Source: a virus. From it: DNA of 64,000 nucleotides. Of the stretch, positions 8,381-16,702 are shown piece by piece. The position numbers were made by a program, and so were the translations under genes. Where the stretch lies: IMG/VR virus record IMGVR_UViG_3300033182_000980, positions 248,001-312,000 of that record; one strand, 5' to 3'. Below the pieces are notes generated by a model. The model saw nothing but the letters and a program-made list of their open reading frames with translations, had not been told where the DNA came from and did not search any database. Numbering within the stretch: the stretch's first letter is position 1; every line of letters begins with the position of its first letter.

Positions 8381-9847
8381 TTAAAGACCGATAGAAGCGT
8401 TAAAGACTTGATAGACGATTGTGATAACCCTTTGAGCATTTGCAGTATTGGTCACATCTAGTCCGACTGTGAAAGCGTTGCCACCTACATTGATTGCTTT
8501 GAGATGTGGGGCGACAGCAACTGTGATGTCACCTGGGTTATCGACAACACTTAGAGTAAGCATGACAAGAGCTTGGTTAGATAAAGCACCTGCTAAACCA
8601 TTGTCGTTAATGACGACCTCATTAAGACCTACGAGTGCCCCGATTGTGAAGTTGGCTTTACCAACCCTCATGTCTGTGCTTCTAAGACTATTCCCAGCTA
8701 CATGGAGCAAGCCATCTGCATGGTCGGGGAACTTGATTTCTCCAGCTGTTGCACCATTGTGTCCGACACCAGCTTGAATGATGACATCACCACCTTGAAA
8801 GCCACCATTTCGACCAAAGCCACCTTCAATCGTGACATTACCACCATTACCCCTCGCACCCCCTGCGTTCTGCCAAGGTGAGCCACCTCTAAGAAGAATA
8901 GCACCCCCTGTTGAGTCAGCTGGGTTTAAGACTGTGCCACCATAGATGTTTACAGAGCCTCCCTCTTTATTTGATGCCCAACAGTATCCACCATAAATAG
9001 AGAGATCACCACCATTCTGAGTGCGAGAGCCACCCCCGCCTATATTAACACCACCACCATTACCTGTGCTGTTATCCCAAGCAATCCCACCATAAATACT
9101 TACCGAGCCACCTCTAGTCCCACCAGCGTTGGCATTACCCGCTTGGAAAGTAAACCCACCACCACTTGAAGCATTAGAAGCCCCGCCAGAAAAGTAGACC
9201 CCACCACCACCGTCTTGAGTGCTTGCACCACCAATGAAAGAAAAGCCACCACCATTACCTTGAGTGCCTGCCCCACCCCTCAGAGTAAAGCCACCACCTT
9301 GTCTCTCACCATTTCCTGCTGTGAAAGTGAAGTCTCCACCATCGGATTGGTTTGTGCCTCTACCAGCACCTGTGTAAACCTCAAAGCCACCACCGTCTCC
9401 ACCAAACTCACCACTATTTCCAGAGGTGAAAATGAAGTTAGCTCCATCAGTTCCTGCGAAGTCTACATTGTTTGAGTCAAAGCCTTGTCCTGATGTAAAT
9501 CTTACGACTGGAGCGTTTTCTCCCTCAACTGCATTGTCGGCAACCTCTTCAATGTTATTTGTCTCTTGGATATATCCGTCAATATAACCACGATCAATAT
9601 ACGATCTGATAGACCCATGATTGAACGAGTATTCCACTCTAGCGGTGTATTCTAGTTCAAAGGTATGCTCACCATTAGCGTAATAGGTAAAACTCGATCT
9701 AGGGGCAATAGAGCGTGTGTACTGACTTTGATCTAGCCCATCTGTGAGATCGTTGAAATAAAGGGTACTCCCCTCTGCCGAAAGCTCTTGGTTTGTGCGA
9801 GGGTCGATTGGACCTTTGCCTGTATGTGTTAAGACGAGTCTTGCCAT
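8381..9847 (-). CDS. Glycine-rich tail fibre / adhesin-like protein, paralogue of the next gene
   Basis: 488 aa. The N-terminal domain (VLTHTGKGPIDPRT...) and the C-terminal domain match the downstream 432-aa protein. Between them, residues ~120-370 contain about 20 irregular copies of a GGG-[FV]-x-[FI]-x-GG-[AG] unit, for example GGGFTLRGGAGTQGNGGG. This could fold as a multilayer glycine sandwich or a beta-helix. It is the first gene after a late-type promoter with an SD-masking hairpin (9850-9904). Likely a host-recognition structure. The repeat region is a natural site for recombination and host-range change. Confidence 0.6.
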   Translation of the reverse strand: MARLVLTHTGKGPIDPRTNQELSAEGSTLYFNDLTDGLDQSQYTRSIAPRSSFTYYANGEHTFELEYTARVEYSFNHGSIRSYIDRGYIDGYIQETNNIEEVADNAVEGENAPVVRFTSGQGFDSNNVDFAGTDGANFIFTSGNSGEFGGDGGGFEVYTGAGRGTNQSDGGDFTFTAGNGERQGGGFTLRGGAGTQGNGGGFSFIGGASTQDGGGGVYFSGGASNASSGGGFTFQAGNANAGGTRGGSVSIYGGIAWDNSTGNGGGVNIGGGGSRTQNGGDLSIYGGYCWASNKEGGSVNIYGGTVLNPADSTGGAILLRGGSPWQNAGGARGNGGNVTIEGGFGRNGGFQGGDVIIQAGVGHNGATAGEIKFPDHADGLLHVAGNSLRSTDMRVGKANFTIGALVGLNEVVINDNGLAGALSNQALVMLTLSVVDNPGDITVAVAPHLKAINVGGNAFTVGLDVTNTANAQRVITIVYQVFNASIGL

Positions 9848-9849
9848 GA

Positions 9850-9904
9850 TATATCTCCTTTGTTTGTTTATTTACTTACAGAGGAGATATAAAGAAACTA
9901 TTAG
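9850..9904 (-). promoter_or_regulatory. Late-type promoter and SD-sequestering hairpin for the fibre genes
   Basis: The minus strand carries CTAATAGTTTCTTTATA at 9904-9888. A perfect 10-bp inverted repeat, TATATCTCCT (9891-9882) and AGGAGATATA (9859-9850), has a 22-nt loop. The 3' arm is the SD of the gene starting at 9847, so a transcript from further upstream would mask it. Confidence 0.7.
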
Positions 9905-12660
9905 TGTCTTAAACCAATGTCCGAGAGTGTCTTGTCAACGAGCTTGCGAACCACTTCAAGATCATCTGTCTTTTTGACCACTCGACCATTGACCTCTACG
10001 ATTAAGTTTTTGTAGTCATAGCCCGATCCACTAGACTTGAAACCACTAATAGAAATCTTAGTGTTTGGGGCTTCAATCTTGATGACCCTCTCTCCTTTTC
10101 GGTCAAGTACACCAGTGACTTTGTGTTGCCCCTTCTTGAACATCCACTGTAGCTGTTTTTCAAATCGGCTGAGATCTTGCCACCCAATGTGGTTGCTAAG
10201 TAGTCCAAACAAGCGAGCTTCCATATAGCGAGAAGCGACTCGAATGGCTGGTAAGTCAGACATAAGGTTCTCTTTGACTTGCTCCTTGTCATAGATGATG
10301 CTTGGGTTTGAGAGATACATATTCCTTAGTTTTGAGGACACAGACATCATAAAGTCTTTCATCCCTCGACCAGAGAATCCTTGATTTCTTGCGAGAGTAG
10401 GCAACAAGCTACGATCTTTTAAAATGGAACTTGGGGATCTCAACGCTTCGACTAACTCTCTTTGTTCTTCTGGAGTCAGTTCAAGAGACAGTTCTTCCAT
10501 TCGCCTTAGTTGTTCACGACTAAGTGTGCCGAGATCATGTTGAAGGTTGAAGCCTCGATTCACGAGGTTGATGAAAAACATATAGGGTAGCTTTCTGCTG
10601 TGCGTAGATAAAGCCGCCCTAAATGATTTATGCTCTCTAGCTATCTCCACGAGAACTTCAATAACACCTAGTTTGTCGAGTGTAAGAAGTGCGTCTTTCC
10701 ATGTCTTGGACTTAAAGATATGGAGTAATTCTCGGTAGACACGATCTGGACTCTGATCCTTTAACTTGTGCTTGTTTCTCTTGATCGCTTGGGCTGTATC
10801 TTTGGGGATAGTCAGACCATATTTGACCACAAACTTAACTGCACGAATGATGCGTGTAGGATCTTTCGATAAGGTCTTATCAGCATCTAGGAAACACCTT
10901 GCTTCACCTGCTTCTAAATCCCTAATGCCGCATCCTGTCATGTCGATGATTTCTGCTTTATCTGGACCATCAGCTAAGTCAGATAGTCTCCACATAAGCA
11001 TATTAAATGTGTAGTCTCTGTTTGTTAGGGAGGTGTAGAGATTTGATCCTTCTAACTTCTCTTCTTCGGGGTATTCCTCAACATCTCTAATCTCGATAGC
11101 CGCATCACCATCTTTTGAGAACTCGCTAAGATCAACACCGTCTACGATCCACTCGGAGTTTACCCAAATGTGTGTGCCATACCAGTCAGTCATCACATGG
11201 GTCTGTGCGGGGATCATGTCTACAAGGTTATTAGCAACCCACTCGGCATCCCTTCCTAGATTTTCAGCGTCTACTACAACATCTACATCTTTCACAGGCA
11301 CATCAATCATAAAGTTGCGAATCGCACCACCTGCGACATAAATGTTTTCTGCCACTCCCCGACCCATAGATTTAGTTGCCCTTGAGAGCCACTTCATAAG
11401 GGCAGTTGAGTGAGCGTTTGAGACAGCTAGTTTCTTTCTTCTGGCCATTTTAGAAATCCTTCTCTTGATTAGATTTGGGTCATTTATGATTGATGGATCA
11501 GAGACATACATCTCTCTTAGTTGATCCATTTTGCGAGACATAAAATCTCTCATGTTCGACTTTCCGACACCCTTATGTCTAGCAAGGGTGGGGAGGAAAG
11601 ATTTGTCTTTAATTGCACCACCAGGAGACTTTATGTATTTAACAAGATCTCTCTGTTCCTCGTCCGTTAAGGCGAAGGCTTTTTCCTCTAGCCTAGCGAT
11701 CTGATTTCGATCTAAGACCGACAGGTCATGTCGAAGGGAGATACCTAAGTTGAGCATCCTAATGAAGAACCTATAGGGTAGCTTCTTCGCTTCTGTACTT
11801 AGTGCCGCTCTGAAGCTAGGTTCTTCTTCGGCTATGTCGGCAAGCACCTCAATCAGACCTAACTCTTCAAAGGTATCTAAAACGCTCTCCCATGTTCTCT
11901 CGGATAGGATGCCTCTAATCTCACCATAGATGCGGTTCGGGGGGACTTTGGTTAGAGCGTATCTCGTCTTTAGGATAGCCCTCTTAGTCTCATTAGGGAT
12001 GTTCAGACCATATTTGACTAGGAACTTAACAGCCCTAAGAATACGAGTAGGGTCATCATAGAATGTTTTTTCGGGGTCTAGTGGACACCTTGCTTCGCCT
12101 GCTTCTAAGTCAGCTAATCCACAGCCTGTCATATCTACGATTTCTGCTTGGTCTGGACCATCCGCTAAGTCAGCTAACCTCCACATAAGAGTGTTGAAGG
12201 TAAAGTCTCTACGATAGATGTCCTCTCGAATAGTGGATTTGGTGATCGAGGGTTTGTACCCACCCCCTGTGTCATCAGAGTAAGTCTCTGATCTAGCGTC
12301 CACGATCTCAATCGCCGCATCACCTTCTGCACTAAACTCACTAAGATCAAGACCGTCTACTATCCATTCAGACTTAACGAAGATCTTAGCTACACCATAC
12401 TGATCGCTCACAGTTTCAGTTCGAGCAGGAATCATGTCTGCCAGCTCGTCAGCGAGCCAAGCCGAGTTCTCCCCAAGAGCTATGGAGTCAAGCACAAGGT
12501 CTACATCTTTAACTGGCTTATTGAGCTTAAAGTTGCGTATAGCTCCACCTACTACATAAGTGTTTTCAGCAACATCTCTACCTAGTCTCTTGGTGGATCT
12601 TGAGAGCCACTTCATTAGAGCTACCGAGTGTTCATTAGATACCATTGCTGACTTAATCAT
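9901..12660 (-). CDS. Fused tandem tRNA-nucleotidyltransferase-like protein with a tagged C-terminal module
   Basis: 919 aa from ATG 12660 (SD AGAGG nine bases before; 8-base overlap with the upstream gene). Two homologous units follow each other: residues ~5-400 with VVGGAIRN and DVDLVLD, and residues ~405-800 with VAGGAIRN and DVDVVVD. Each has the GG-x-x-R and D-x-D catalytic signature of class II nucleotidyltransferases and an RI-RAVKF neck motif. The last 120 residues are unrelated and begin MSDLPAIRVASRYMEAR. Internal ATGs at 11448 (SD AAGGA) and 10263 mark each junction, so shorter products are possible. Cellular CCA enzymes are single units of about 400 aa. Whether both units are active, and on what RNA, is unknown. 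Confidence 0.8.
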   Translation of the reverse strand: MIKSAMVSNEHSVALMKWLSRSTKRLGRDVAENTYVVGGAIRNFKLNKPVKDVDLVLDSIALGENSAWLADELADMIPARTETVSDQYGVAKIFVKSEWIVDGLDLSEFSAEGDAAIEIVDARSETYSDDTGGGYKPSITKSTIREDIYRRDFTFNTLMWRLADLADGPDQAEIVDMTGCGLADLEAGEARCPLDPEKTFYDDPTRILRAVKFLVKYGLNIPNETKRAILKTRYALTKVPPNRIYGEIRGILSERTWESVLDTFEELGLIEVLADIAEEEPSFRAALSTEAKKLPYRFFIRMLNLGISLRHDLSVLDRNQIARLEEKAFALTDEEQRDLVKYIKSPGGAIKDKSFLPTLARHKGVGKSNMRDFMSRKMDQLREMYVSDPSIINDPNLIKRRISKMARRKKLAVSNAHSTALMKWLSRATKSMGRGVAENIYVAGGAIRNFMIDVPVKDVDVVVDAENLGRDAEWVANNLVDMIPAQTHVMTDWYGTHIWVNSEWIVDGVDLSEFSKDGDAAIEIRDVEEYPEEEKLEGSNLYTSLTNRDYTFNMLMWRLSDLADGPDKAEIIDMTGCGIRDLEAGEARCFLDADKTLSKDPTRIIRAVKFVVKYGLTIPKDTAQAIKRNKHKLKDQSPDRVYRELLHIFKSKTWKDALLTLDKLGVIEVLVEIAREHKSFRAALSTHSRKLPYMFFINLVNRGFNLQHDLGTLSREQLRRMEELSLELTPEEQRELVEALRSPSSILKDRSLLPTLARNQGFSGRGMKDFMMSVSSKLRNMYLSNPSIIYDKEQVKENLMSDLPAIRVASRYMEARLFGLLSNHIGWQDLSRFEKQLQWMFKKGQHKVTGVLDRKGERVIKIEAPNTKISISGFKSSGSGYDYKNLIVEVNGRVVKKTDDLEVVRKLVDKTLSDIGLRH

Positions 12661-13228
12661 CTGACTTAACCTCTTCTGGTTCGGGTGTGGTTTCGACACC
12701 AAGTGATTTCTTAACCTTTGCTTTGAACATCTTGATAACGAACGCATTTAAAGCACCCGCACTCGCACCCATATAGACATCAATCATCATAAATGGCTTT
12801 GATAAGGTGACTGCAATACCCGCTCCTGTTAAAACAGCAACAAGTCGGATCACAGCGTCAGCCTTCTCTTTACAGGTTTTGAAGATGAAGGGCTTAATGA
12901 TCTGAGTGATCGCTAGGCTCAAGATAGCGGCGTTGACTACAAGATACACATGACCCATAAAGACATCATGTGTTTCACGACCTTCAGCTTTCCAAGGAAT
13001 ATACTCCATATACTGTGTGCAGGCTACACCCTCTTCGTATATTTTACATTCTTGGTTTTCTTCACCACATAGAAGATCATTACCCTCTATGATTTCGCAC
13101 AGCCTCGGTTCAGACTCCCCATCTTTATTCATGGTTTGACAGAGGATTGTATGAACATCAACAAACTGACAATGGTCTGGTAATGCGTGTAGTGGCTCTG
13201 CACTTATAGGTATGTTATGTTTAGCCAT
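12653..13228 (-). CDS. Holin-like membrane protein with Cys-rich N-terminus
   Basis: 191 aa. The N-terminal ~75 residues are polar and contain seven Cys. Residues ~90-165 hold two to three hydrophobic segments (VYLVVNAAILSLAITQIIKP, VIRLVAVLTGAGIAVTL and a third starting MMIDVYMGASAG). A Lys-rich and then acidic tail follows. Size and arrangement of the membrane part resemble phage holins, which form the lysis pore in the inner membrane. No endolysin gene is adjacent, so the lysis role is inference. It is the first gene after a late-type promoter with a masked SD. Confidence 0.5.
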   Translation of the reverse strand: MAKHNIPISAEPLHALPDHCQFVDVHTILCQTMNKDGESEPRLCEIIEGNDLLCGEENQECKIYEEGVACTQYMEYIPWKAEGRETHDVFMGHVYLVVNAAILSLAITQIIKPFIFKTCKEKADAVIRLVAVLTGAGIAVTLSKPFMMIDVYMGASAGALNAFVIKMFKAKVKKSLGVETTPEPEEVKSDD

Positions 13229-13231
13229 GAT

Positions 13232-13282
13232 TCACCTCGCTTCTTTTTATTTAATAAAGCAAGGCGATAAACAAACTATTAA
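13232..13282 (-). promoter_or_regulatory. Late-type promoter and SD-sequestering hairpin for the holin-like gene
   Basis: The minus strand carries TTAATAGTTTGTTTATC at 13282-13266. The next bases form an 11-bp stem (13267-13257 with 13242-13232) that contains two G-U pairs and covers the SD GAGGTGA. The stop codon of the upstream gene is inside the promoter motif. Confidence 0.65.
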
Positions 13283-13620
13283 GTGATAGAGATGCTATGG
13301 CTACTAGACTTAAACCTTCGAGCTAAAGAGTCCCACACCCTCAATGCGGACTCGCTCGTCTTACCCTCATAGAGATAGTCTGGTATAAACTGAAAGGGTT
13401 GCCCCTTGCTTTCAACCTTACCCTCTTTGACCACCTCAAGGTATAACCGAGTACCAATCCCTCGCCCTCTGTATTGGTCTTTAAGCTCACTTTCAAGCAA
13501 GACGAGGGTTTGGGTATTGGGTAAGTAAACAGCGTGAGCAAAACCTACCTCTACGCCCTTATCGAGAGCAAGGATATAGAACCGATCTCTTGTATCTGGC
13601 TCACGCTTAAAAGAAATCAC
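13279..13620 (-). CDS. GNAT-like acetyltransferase-fold protein (1 of 3 tandem paralogues)
   Basis: 113 aa. QYRGRGIGTRLYLEVV near residues 48-63 fits the Q/R-x-x-G-x-G/A acetyl-CoA pyrophosphate loop of GNAT proteins, and a matching ALRVWDSLARRF helix lies near the C-terminus. It shares the order [GNAT loop]-FIPDY-ALRVW-SL with the next two genes. It is the shortest of the three and lacks the N-terminal tag peptide. Overlaps its upstream neighbour by ATGA. The acceptor (protein, small molecule or nucleotide) cannot be deduced. Confidence 0.65.
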   Translation of the reverse strand: MISFKREPDTRDRFYILALDKGVEVGFAHAVYLPNTQTLVLLESELKDQYRGRGIGTRLYLEVVKEGKVESKGQPFQFIPDYLYEGKTSESALRVWDSLARRFKSSSHSISIT

Positions 13621-14156
13621 AGGTGGGGCATCTTATCTATGACGATGACATCACCCTCCGAGTGATACTTCTTAGCAAATGATTTCCATACCCTTAGAGC
13701 CTTATCCGAGGTAGACCTATTGTGGCAGTAGTTAGGCATGAACAACAAAGGCAATCTACCATGTTCAAGCCACGCTTCTTTGACTAACTCAACATACATT
13801 TGAACTCCACATCTCTGACCTTGTAGAGACTCATGGAGATAGGAACTAATAACTTCTACAACAAGAATAACTGGTTCATCTCCATCTTCATATCGAAGCA
13901 TTTCGTCCTCAAACCAATACTCTTCGGATAGCTTCTCAATGTCATCTGCACAGGCAAAATGACCTCTACCCATTTCTTCTAGTGTATAGAAAGCTACATG
14001 GGCTTCACAATGCCCCTTGTATTCACCATCAACTTGAAGCTCAACACCAAGATTAGCATTTCTATCGTCATAGTCAGTGGAGACATCAATGGTGATGTTG
14101 CCCTTTTGGTAATTGGCTTTCATGTAGCGACTAGCTACTCTTTCATAGGATTTCAT
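13617..14156 (-). CDS. GNAT-like protein with N-terminal RVASRYM tag (2 of 3)
   Basis: 179 aa. The first residues, MKSYERVASRYMKA, carry the short peptide that recurs on several late proteins here. The C-terminal half has a degenerate acetyl-CoA loop (LQGQRCGVQMYVELVKE) and the shared LLFMPNY ... ALRVWKSFAKKY pattern. The loop differs from the canonical Q-x-x-G-x-G (Cys replaces the second Gly region), so catalysis is uncertain. Coupled by ATGA overlaps on both sides. N-terminal tagging suggests delivery into the particle, which is inference. Confidence 0.6.
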   Translation of the reverse strand: MKSYERVASRYMKANYQKGNITIDVSTDYDDRNANLGVELQVDGEYKGHCEAHVAFYTLEEMGRGHFACADDIEKLSEEYWFEDEMLRYEDGDEPVILVVEVISSYLHESLQGQRCGVQMYVELVKEAWLEHGRLPLLFMPNYCHNRSTSDKALRVWKSFAKKYHSEGDVIVIDKMPHL

Positions 14157-14650
14157 CTTGTACTCCCATCATATACAATAACATCACCAGACGATGGGAG
14201 CTTACGAGACAGTGATTTCCAGACCCTTAAAGCGGAGTCTGATGTTTCGTCTTGAACACTCTCACAATAGTTAGGGATAAATAGAAAGGGTGCCTGAACC
14301 ATAGAGTAGGTGTGTTCCAGAAACTTTAGGTACATTTCTATTCCGTAGCCTTTACCTCTTGAAGACTTAGCGATCTTACTATCCTTAATAGAAACGATAT
14401 ATATTTTATCCCCTTTAACTAATTTTGGATAACGATCGATGAGTTTATACATATCCTCATAGCACAAATAAGTATCCCCAATGAATTCGGGTTCGATTTC
14501 GTCTTGTTTAACTTTTTCAATCCTACCACTAATGTTTCCTATCAAACTCCCACTGAGGTAGGCATAGCCTTTAGGGTTGCGAGAATGGTTGTTAAAGTTA
14601 AACACCATTTCACTAGCATATCTTAATGCGACTCTCTGATATGGCTTCAT
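14153..14650 (-). CDS. GNAT-like protein with N-terminal RVALRY tag (3 of 3)
   Basis: 165 aa. Starts MKPYQRVALRYASE, a variant of the shared tag. The C-terminal half contains SSRGKGYGIEMYLKFLEH, a good GNAT acetyl-CoA loop, then FLFIPNY and ALRVWKSLSRKL as in its two neighbours. It is the first gene of this small operon, behind a late-type promoter and masked SD. The three genes look like successive tandem duplications with diverged middle regions. Confidence 0.65.
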   Translation of the reverse strand: MKPYQRVALRYASEMVFNFNNHSRNPKGYAYLSGSLIGNISGRIEKVKQDEIEPEFIGDTYLCYEDMYKLIDRYPKLVKGDKIYIVSIKDSKIAKSSRGKGYGIEMYLKFLEHTYSMVQAPFLFIPNYCESVQDETSDSALRVWKSLSRKLPSSGDVIVYDGSTR

Positions 14651-14656
14651 TTTTTG

Positions 14657-14702
14657 TACTCCTTTAATAAGTACAATAGGAGCATAATAAACAATTTATT
14701 AA
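14657..14702 (-). promoter_or_regulatory. Late-type promoter and SD-sequestering hairpin for the GNAT operon
   Basis: The minus strand reads TTAATAAATTGTTTATT at 14702-14686. TGCTCCT (14684-14678) pairs with AGGAGTA (14663-14657), seven pairs with one G-U, covering the SD. Confidence 0.55.
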
Positions 14703-14705
14703 AGG

Positions 14706-15089
14706 ATGGATATTATGGGTGCTGGAGTAATGCTTTTATGCAATAACAAAACGCTAATACTTAAAAGAGCGAACTACAAACATGATCGCTTTTCAGGCTA
14801 TTGGAACTTTCCTGGTGGTCAAGGAGAGCCAAACGAAACGACTTATCAGACAGCCCTAAGAGAGACTGAAGAAGAGACAGGTATCAAACCCGATCAATAT
14901 AAAGTAGTAGACCATGTAGACGACAAGATTTACACGATGTATGTCGGGGTGTGTAAGGAAGAGATCGTGCCTGTCCTAGATCACGAGCATACAGAGTGGG
15001 AGTGGGTTGTCATCTCTAAGATCCCTAGCATGACTCGTGAGATGCACCCCAAGGATTGGCGAGGGTTCAAGAAGTATTATCGGCTTTAG
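14706..15089 (+). CDS. Nudix hydrolase
   Basis: 127 aa, one Nudix domain. The Nudix box lies at about residues 38-60: G38, E44, then RETEEETGI, giving the G-x5-E-x7-RE-U-x-EE-x-G pattern with its metal-binding Glu residues. Nudix enzymes hydrolyse nucleoside diphosphates linked to another group; in phages they can clean nucleotide pools or decap. ATG 14706 has its purine run directly against it, so ATG 14715 (MGAGVMLL), with AAAGG nine bases upstream, may be the real start. Divergent from the GNAT operon. Confidence 0.85.
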   Translation: MDIMGAGVMLLCNNKTLILKRANYKHDRFSGYWNFPGGQGEPNETTYQTALRETEEETGIKPDQYKVVDHVDDKIYTMYVGVCKEEIVPVLDHEHTEWEWVVISKIPSMTREMHPKDWRGFKKYYRL

Positions 15090-15092
15090 AAA

Positions 15093-16175
15093 TCACCACA
15101 CTTGGAAGTGAACCCCTAAAGACCAAGTGTTTGAACCGTCAGCACCGATAACCCAACCAAGACCTGGAGCTATGTTGAGGCTCTTACCCATAATGTAAGG
15201 ATGCCATGTACCCATCACCCCTAGATACTGATTGGACTCGGTTAGAGCAAAGTTAGCTCCTAAGCGATAATCGCCCTTAGCAAAGTTGATAAAGCTACCC
15301 CCAATAGACAACCCAAACTCACCACCTTGAAAGGTTGACCCTACAAGTAAGCTCGGCTCGAACATTCTAAGACCAAGACGAACCGAAGTTGCTGGTGTCG
15401 TTGGGATGTAGACGAGTTGTGAATCGAGGTTAGGGTCGCCTGCCATGAGGATACTTTCAAGACCCTCTAGGGGTACAAACTTCCCTTGCTCATCAGTGTA
15501 CCCTCCATATATGTGAATACCTTGGTTTTGAACAGCTCCAGAACCCAAACTATCACCCTCACCATAAGTGATAGCAACAACCTTAAATGCGAGGTTGAAG
15601 TCTATGTGGTTGTCTAGTTCAGCCCAAAGATTTCTACTCCGAAAGGTATATGCTGGCCTACCATTAAAACTAAAAGGAGATCGCCAACTAAACTCAAATG
15701 GCTCACATCTTTCGGGGTGGTCGGAACACCTGTGCCTATCCTCCCTAGAAACACCAGGCCAACTCTGAGGTGGTGCAGGTGTTGGTTCTCTGCCACTTCT
15801 AAGGGATGAGATACCTCTGTTAAGTTTGCCCTCCATACGAACAAATCTTTGACTGATAGCTCTTATCTCTGCACCTGTCTCGGATTTGAAATCGCTTATG
15901 GCTTGCTGTGTTCTTTGGTCAAGACCGCTGATGATCGCATTCGCTCTTTGTTCAAGAGTGACTCGGTCAACCATATGAGACTGAACTGTACCTAGAGTGG
16001 TTTCAATCGCAGAAATCTTCTGTGCGTTCTCGGACAAGATGCCCTTCATTTGATTTTGGATCGTATCGTTCATTCTTTGCATCTTGTAGACAGACCAAGC
16101 GTTGCCTCCTACAGAAATCAAGAACAGGCTCAAGAGTGCGTAAGCTCCATATTTGATGTTCGCCAACTCAATCAT
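15093..16175 (-). CDS. Membrane-anchored protein with coiled coil and beta-rich C-terminus, unknown
   Basis: 360 aa. One N-terminal membrane segment (YGAYALLSLFLISVGGNAWSV, residues ~10-30, too uncleaved-looking for a clear signal peptide) is followed by a coiled coil to about residue 125. A Pro/Arg-rich linker with two Cys comes next, then a 190-residue beta-rich domain with alternating hydrophobic strands (RLGANFALTESNQYLGVMGT, and an end in VW). The C-terminal part looks like outer-membrane barrel strands. An envelope role in lysis or host surface change is possible; I cannot name the family. Confidence 0.6.
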   Translation of the reverse strand: MIELANIKYGAYALLSLFLISVGGNAWSVYKMQRMNDTIQNQMKGILSENAQKISAIETTLGTVQSHMVDRVTLEQRANAIISGLDQRTQQAISDFKSETGAEIRAISQRFVRMEGKLNRGISSLRSGREPTPAPPQSWPGVSREDRHRCSDHPERCEPFEFSWRSPFSFNGRPAYTFRSRNLWAELDNHIDFNLAFKVVAITYGEGDSLGSGAVQNQGIHIYGGYTDEQGKFVPLEGLESILMAGDPNLDSQLVYIPTTPATSVRLGLRMFEPSLLVGSTFQGGEFGLSIGGSFINFAKGDYRLGANFALTESNQYLGVMGTWHPYIMGKSLNIAPGLGWVIGADGSNTWSLGVHFQVW

Positions 16176-16208
16176 AGTAAATCTCCTTTCTTTGTTAGGA
16201 GATACTAT
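16174..16208 (-). promoter_or_regulatory. SD-sequestering leader hairpin
   Basis: On the minus strand ATAGTATCTCCT (16208-16197) pairs with AGGAGA-TT-TACTAT (16187-16174), a stem of about 12 bp with a 2-nt bulge that covers the SD and touches the start codon at 16175. No good late-promoter motif lies directly upstream, unlike the other hairpins. Confidence 0.45.
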
Positions 16209-16254
16209 ACCATGACCGAGCTAGTCCACCTTCTTCTTAATCTGATCCGATCTC

Positions 16255-16446
16255 CTATTCTTTATCTTCTACAACTACGATCTCTCGTGTCGTCTTACCT
16301 GTGCTGTAGTCGATGTTCTCACGAACCCGAAAGACAGGTGGTGGTTCGGGTTGTGGTGGTCGGCTGTAGTAGCGAACTTCATTTTTCCACTGACCTCCGA
16401 CTTCGACCCACACTCGCTCTCCATTTTCCATTCGCTTGTAAGGCAT
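16255..16446 (-). CDS. Small unknown protein (63 aa)
   Basis: 63 aa, basic start, Pro-rich middle (RPPQPEPPPVFRV) and acidic end. It has an SD AAAGGAG. No family recognised. It sits between two other small leftward genes. Confidence 0.5.
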   Translation of the reverse strand: MPYKRMENGERVWVEVGGQWKNEVRYYSRPPQPEPPPVFRVRENIDYSTGKTTREIVVVEDKE

Positions 16447-16461
16447 TGTATTTCTCCTTTG

Positions 16462-16692
16462 TTAAAGTGTTTTGATAACTTCCCACCAACCTGGTCCACA
16501 TTGTTCGGTACGCTGTAGGACTAAGGTTTGTGAGCCTAGAGGCTCAAGAAAGTCTCTGTGTGTTTTGTCGTATCCATCGCCCCCTTTGGACTTTAAGAGA
16601 GCGTCTGCTGAACAGACAAGCATCTCGTTAAGTCCAAAGTATTGAGCACCGAACAGACCACATTGATCGACATCTGTGTAGACCATCATCAC
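16462..16692 (-). CDS. Small unknown protein (76 aa)
   Basis: 76 aa with three Cys and a TLVLQRTEQCGPGWWEVIK end. A GGGG-rich SD lies upstream, and three consecutive ATG codons make the exact start unsure. Leftward, same orientation and tight spacing as its neighbours. No family recognised. Confidence 0.45.
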   Translation of the reverse strand: MMMVYTDVDQCGLFGAQYFGLNEMLVCSADALLKSKGGDGYDKTHRDFLEPLGSQTLVLQRTEQCGPGWWEVIKTL

Positions 16693-16702
16693 CCACCCCC
16701 CT

